Below, piece after piece: positions 61,770 through 64,000 of a DNA stretch of 64,000 bases. Within the stretch, counting starts at the first letter, position 1. Each line of letters begins with the position of its first letter. Below the pieces are notes generated by a model. The model was not told the DNA's origin. It made no database searches and was given only the letters and a program-made list of their open reading frames with translations. Origin of the DNA: Lewinellaceae bacterium (GTDB lineage: Bacteria; Bacteroidota; Bacteroidia; Chitinophagales; Saprospiraceae); the NCBI GenBank assembly GCA_020636255.1, contig JACJYE010000012.1, positions 1-64,000 of the forward strand, written 5' to 3'. The translations under genes and the position numbers were made by a program.

Positions 61770-63350
61770 CTAACGATACTGTTCAAGTAAGTCGAAAAAG
61801 GCTTGTTCTTCCAGCTCCCTCGACACCACCAGGCGTTGTTTTTTCAGGCGGGCCACCAGGTCGCTCCTCAGGTCCGGGTAGGGGGGTTCCATTGCATAAC
61901 CGGCAAAGCCGGAATAATGGACGTTTTGAGTGAAATACCCAGGCGTACCACACGGGCTCTTCCCAGAGGGGCTCCATTCCTGTCCGAATACGATCATGGT
62001 AGAGATCACCTGTGTGTCGTCGAATGTACCCTTGAGCTCGTATTTTGACCGGGCTGGGATATAGGCTTGCTGCACATACGTCCTGCCGTTAAAAAAGAAT
62101 ACCAACGCGTCATACACATCGTCACCGACGATCGTCAGCTGATGGCTCGTTTTTCCTTTGGCGGGCCGGCTCGGGAAACATACGGATAAGGGCGCACTGC
62201 CCGGCACGGCCTCGCCGCTAAGCTCCGTGTCCGCTGCTGCCCCGCGCTCAGGCCAGGGCATTTGGGTGAGATCATATTCTACCACTTCCGTGCGGTTGCC
62301 CTGACGGCGCAGCGCCTCCTCCAATTGTTCCCTGCTTATACCCTTACCGTCTTTCATAGCCTCCCGCAGCAGGGCCAGTTCTTCCTGATCGATCCCGGCT
62401 TCTTCCAGCTCGCGGGTGTCGCCGAAAAGGGAAGGCTCATACAGGAAGTCTACCACGGTATTGTAAACGGAGCGCAGGCCGAAGCCAAGGGCCACCAGTA
62501 ACAGGGCCAGCACGCCTATACCAGCGCCGGCCATCCAGCCACGGCTACTGCGGGCAGCCTGGTCGGCACGGGCCTGCCTGGCCTTATTTTCGAGGAAAGT
62601 AATAACTTTATCCAGCCGGCCGGTATAATCTTCGCCAACCCGTAATTGCCGGGCATAACGCGCAATGGCCAGTGCCAGCCCGTTGTCTTTTTCCACCAGC
62701 GCCCGCACCATGCGGCCCATACTGCGGGCCATTGCTTCGCGCTGCTCATCGAAATATGTTGGCAAAGCATTAAAAACCTGAACGGGGTAATCTTTCCTGA
62801 ACTGCTGCAGGCCACGCAGAGGCTGGGCCAGGGTTTCGGCATTCGGGCCTTCCAGGCCCTCTGCAAGCGATTTCAGTTCGCCGGCCTTTCTCTCTATCAG
62901 TGATGCCGCACCCTGAAAAACGATCTTTTGAAAACCAGCGCCGCCGCCGCTCAACACCTGGCCCAGCGCTTCGAGCGCACCGGTTTTGCCGCCGTCGAGG
63001 GCCGCTTCGAATTGCTGGTTATACAATGGCTCCGCGATCGGGGCTACCCTATCGGCCAGTATCTCAGCCTGAAGCGCTTCTTTTTCAATAGCTTCGGCCG
63101 CCCCTCCTTCCAGGAACCGGCTAAGGCCAGGGTATTTGCACAGTTCAAAGTAAAAAGCCAGCTGGCCCGGCTCCTGCAGCAAAGCGATAGCCGCCCTGGC
63201 CTCCTCCTGGCCGACAGCCCGGCCCTGGTACATGGCCCCCTCCGGCCCGGCAGCCTCGAACAGGCGTGCAGCAGCCTGAGTTATCGTTTCAGGAGTGATG
63301 CGTTCCAGCTCATAATAGTTCAGCTGAAGGAGTACTACAGGATTGATCAT
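61770..63350 (-). CDS. Large membrane protein of unknown function
   Basis: 526 residues. The first ~265 residues are helical and Ala/Glu/Gln-rich without recognised family. One membrane helix follows (GWMAGAGIGVLALLLVALGFGL, ~271-292), then an acidic segment and a beta-rich C-terminal domain (~370-500; Cys in SVCFPS and SPCGTPG). No signal peptide, so the N-terminal half is probably cytoplasmic and the C-terminal half periplasmic. Start ATG 63350. It follows purA by 24 bp on the same strand and might be co-transcribed. I do not recognise it. Confidence 0.65.
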   Translation of the reverse strand: MINPVVLLQLNYYELERITPETITQAAARLFEAAGPEGAMYQGRAVGQEEARAAIALLQEPGQLAFYFELCKYPGLSRFLEGGAAEAIEKEALQAEILADRVAPIAEPLYNQQFEAALDGGKTGALEALGQVLSGGGAGFQKIVFQGAASLIERKAGELKSLAEGLEGPNAETLAQPLRGLQQFRKDYPVQVFNALPTYFDEQREAMARSMGRMVRALVEKDNGLALAIARYARQLRVGEDYTGRLDKVITFLENKARQARADQAARSSRGWMAGAGIGVLALLLVALGFGLRSVYNTVVDFLYEPSLFGDTRELEEAGIDQEELALLREAMKDGKGISREQLEEALRRQGNRTEVVEYDLTQMPWPERGAAADTELSGEAVPGSAPLSVCFPSRPAKGKTSHQLTIVGDDVYDALVFFFNGRTYVQQAYIPARSKYELKGTFDDTQVISTMIVFGQEWSPSGKSPCGTPGYFTQNVHYSGFAGYAMEPPYPDLRSDLVARLKKQRLVVSRELEEQAFFDLLEQYR

Positions 63351-63374
63351 AGCCGAGGTTTTTAGATGAACGCG

Positions 63375-64000
63375 TTAGGGCGTCGGCGCATTCACGCGCT
63401 TCACGATGAGCTTGCTGCGCTCCGGCCCTGTCGAAACCATTGTAATAGGCACCCCGAGGTAAGCCTCGAGGGCGCGGAGGTATTCGCGGGCGGCAAGCGG
63501 GATCCCCTGGTAGTCAGTAATACCCTCGAGAGATTGTCGCCACCCCTGAAAGGCCTCGTAGGCAGGGCTGATGTCCGTTTCGCAGATATCGTACGGCAGT
63601 TCGTCGGTAAGCCGCCCGTCAACCTCATAGGCCGTTGCCACCTGAATGGTGTCAAAATTATTGAGCACGTCGATCTTGGTGATGGCCAGCTGAGTAACGC
63701 CGTTGAGCATGATGGTATATTTCAGCTGTGGCAGGTCGATCCAGCCGCAACGGCGGGGGCGCCCGGTCGTAGCGCCGAATTCTCCGCCTTCCGTTCTGAG
63801 CCTTTCTCCCAACTCGTTATCCTGTTCAGTAGGGAAAGGGCCCGACCCCACACGGGTGCAGTAGGCCTTGCTGATGCCGATAACCTCGCCGATCTTGTCG
63901 GGGGCGACGCCCAAGCCGGTACATACGCCGGCGGTAATGGTGTTGGAGGAAGTCACGAAAGGGTAGGTACCAAAGTCGATATCGAGCATGGAGCCCTGGG
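63375..64000 (-). CDS. purA: Adenylosuccinate synthase, partial (N-terminus beyond window)
   Basis: The minus frame is open to the right edge and ends at 63375, giving the C-terminal ~208 residues. Motifs fit PurA: QGSMLDIDFGTYPFVTSSNT at the cut end, GVAPDKIGEVIGISKAYCTRVGSGPFPTE, GATTGRPRRCGWIDLP and LAITKIDVL (base-binding). Converts IMP and aspartate to adenylosuccinate with GTP in purine synthesis. The catalytic N-terminal loop lies outside the window. Confidence 0.95.
   Translation of the reverse strand, partial: QGSMLDIDFGTYPFVTSSNTITAGVCTGLGVAPDKIGEVIGISKAYCTRVGSGPFPTEQDNELGERLRTEGGEFGATTGRPRRCGWIDLPQLKYTIMLNGVTQLAITKIDVLNNFDTIQVATAYEVDGRLTDELPYDICETDISPAYEAFQGWRQSLEGITDYQGIPLAAREYLRALEAYLGVPITMVSTGPERSKLIVKRVNAPTP

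Noticed and set aside
1..64000. CRISPR array, tRNA or rRNA genes, prophage
   Set aside because: No regular direct repeats with spacers, no cloverleaf or rRNA sequence seen by eye, and no integrase, terminase or capsid-like products.

Overview
The window is bacterial chromosome from a member of the Bacteroidota, most likely a Saprospiria (Lewinella/Phaeodactylibacter-like) organism; the class is an inference from overall gene content. The phylum call rests on type IX secretion parts (a PorP/SprF protein, a PorE-like OmpA protein, SprB-type repeats, a C-terminal sorting domain on an exported protease) and on promoter-like sequences of the form TTG-N20-TAnnTTTG. Gene density is high and coding GC is roughly 55-60 percent, except for one AT-rich restriction-modification block. 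I see no rRNA, tRNA, CRISPR array or intact transposase gene.

Layout. 1-6054 (minus): a surface-adhesin cassette of a PorP/SprF protein, an OmpA/beta-propeller protein and an SprB-repeat protein cut by the window edge. 6810-12140 (plus): a beta-helix protein, an NlpC/P60 lipoprotein, an exported transglutaminase-like protein, sigma factor SigZ and arsenite methyltransferase ArsM. 12189-14354 (minus): arsR, an ArsC-like phosphatase/reductase and the Acr3 arsenite pump, meeting arsM at a perfect 14-bp hairpin. 14652-18089 (minus): gamma-carbonic anhydrase, NhaC antiporter, DacB/PBP4. 18090-18610: a nested set of inverted repeats.

18611-25901 is a cell-wall salvage neighbourhood: an exported serine hydrolase with a GH3 C-terminal-like domain, a creatininase-family hydrolase, two dipeptide epimerases of the enolase superfamily, an alpha-oxoamine-synthase-like PLP enzyme and an LD-carboxypeptidase. 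With the NlpC/P60 endopeptidase and two PBP4 enzymes in the window they cover much of a muropeptide-trimming and L-Ala-D/L-Glu catabolic route. 25952-28341: an HTTM/gamma-carboxylase-like membrane protein overlapping an orphan cytosine methyltransferase that closely resembles M.HaeIII. 29210-33755: housekeeping parE and lon.

33891-42129 holds small membrane or exported proteins, an MpaB-type oxygenase, a threonine/serine dehydratase, an EamA transporter and two outer-membrane proteins. 40948-46994 (minus) reads as one export operon: TetR regulator, LolA-like periplasmic protein, two FtsX-type permeases, an ABC ATPase and an outer-membrane protein, with a visible promoter and operator ahead of tetR. 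47231-48187 is metF. 48388-50936 is a compact AT-rich restriction-modification operon (m5C methyltransferase, putative endonuclease, Vsr) with overlapping genes, closed by a perfect 22-bp hairpin. 50990-61756 carries an alpha/alpha-toroid protein, an M14 peptidase, a T9SS-exported lysyl-endopeptidase-like protease, fumarylacetoacetase, a second PBP4 and a lipoprotein-anchored methyltransferase. The window closes with a large membrane protein of unknown function and a partial purA.

Several intergenic gaps hold palindromic repeat elements with shared arms, pointing to a family of small non-coding repeats in this genome.
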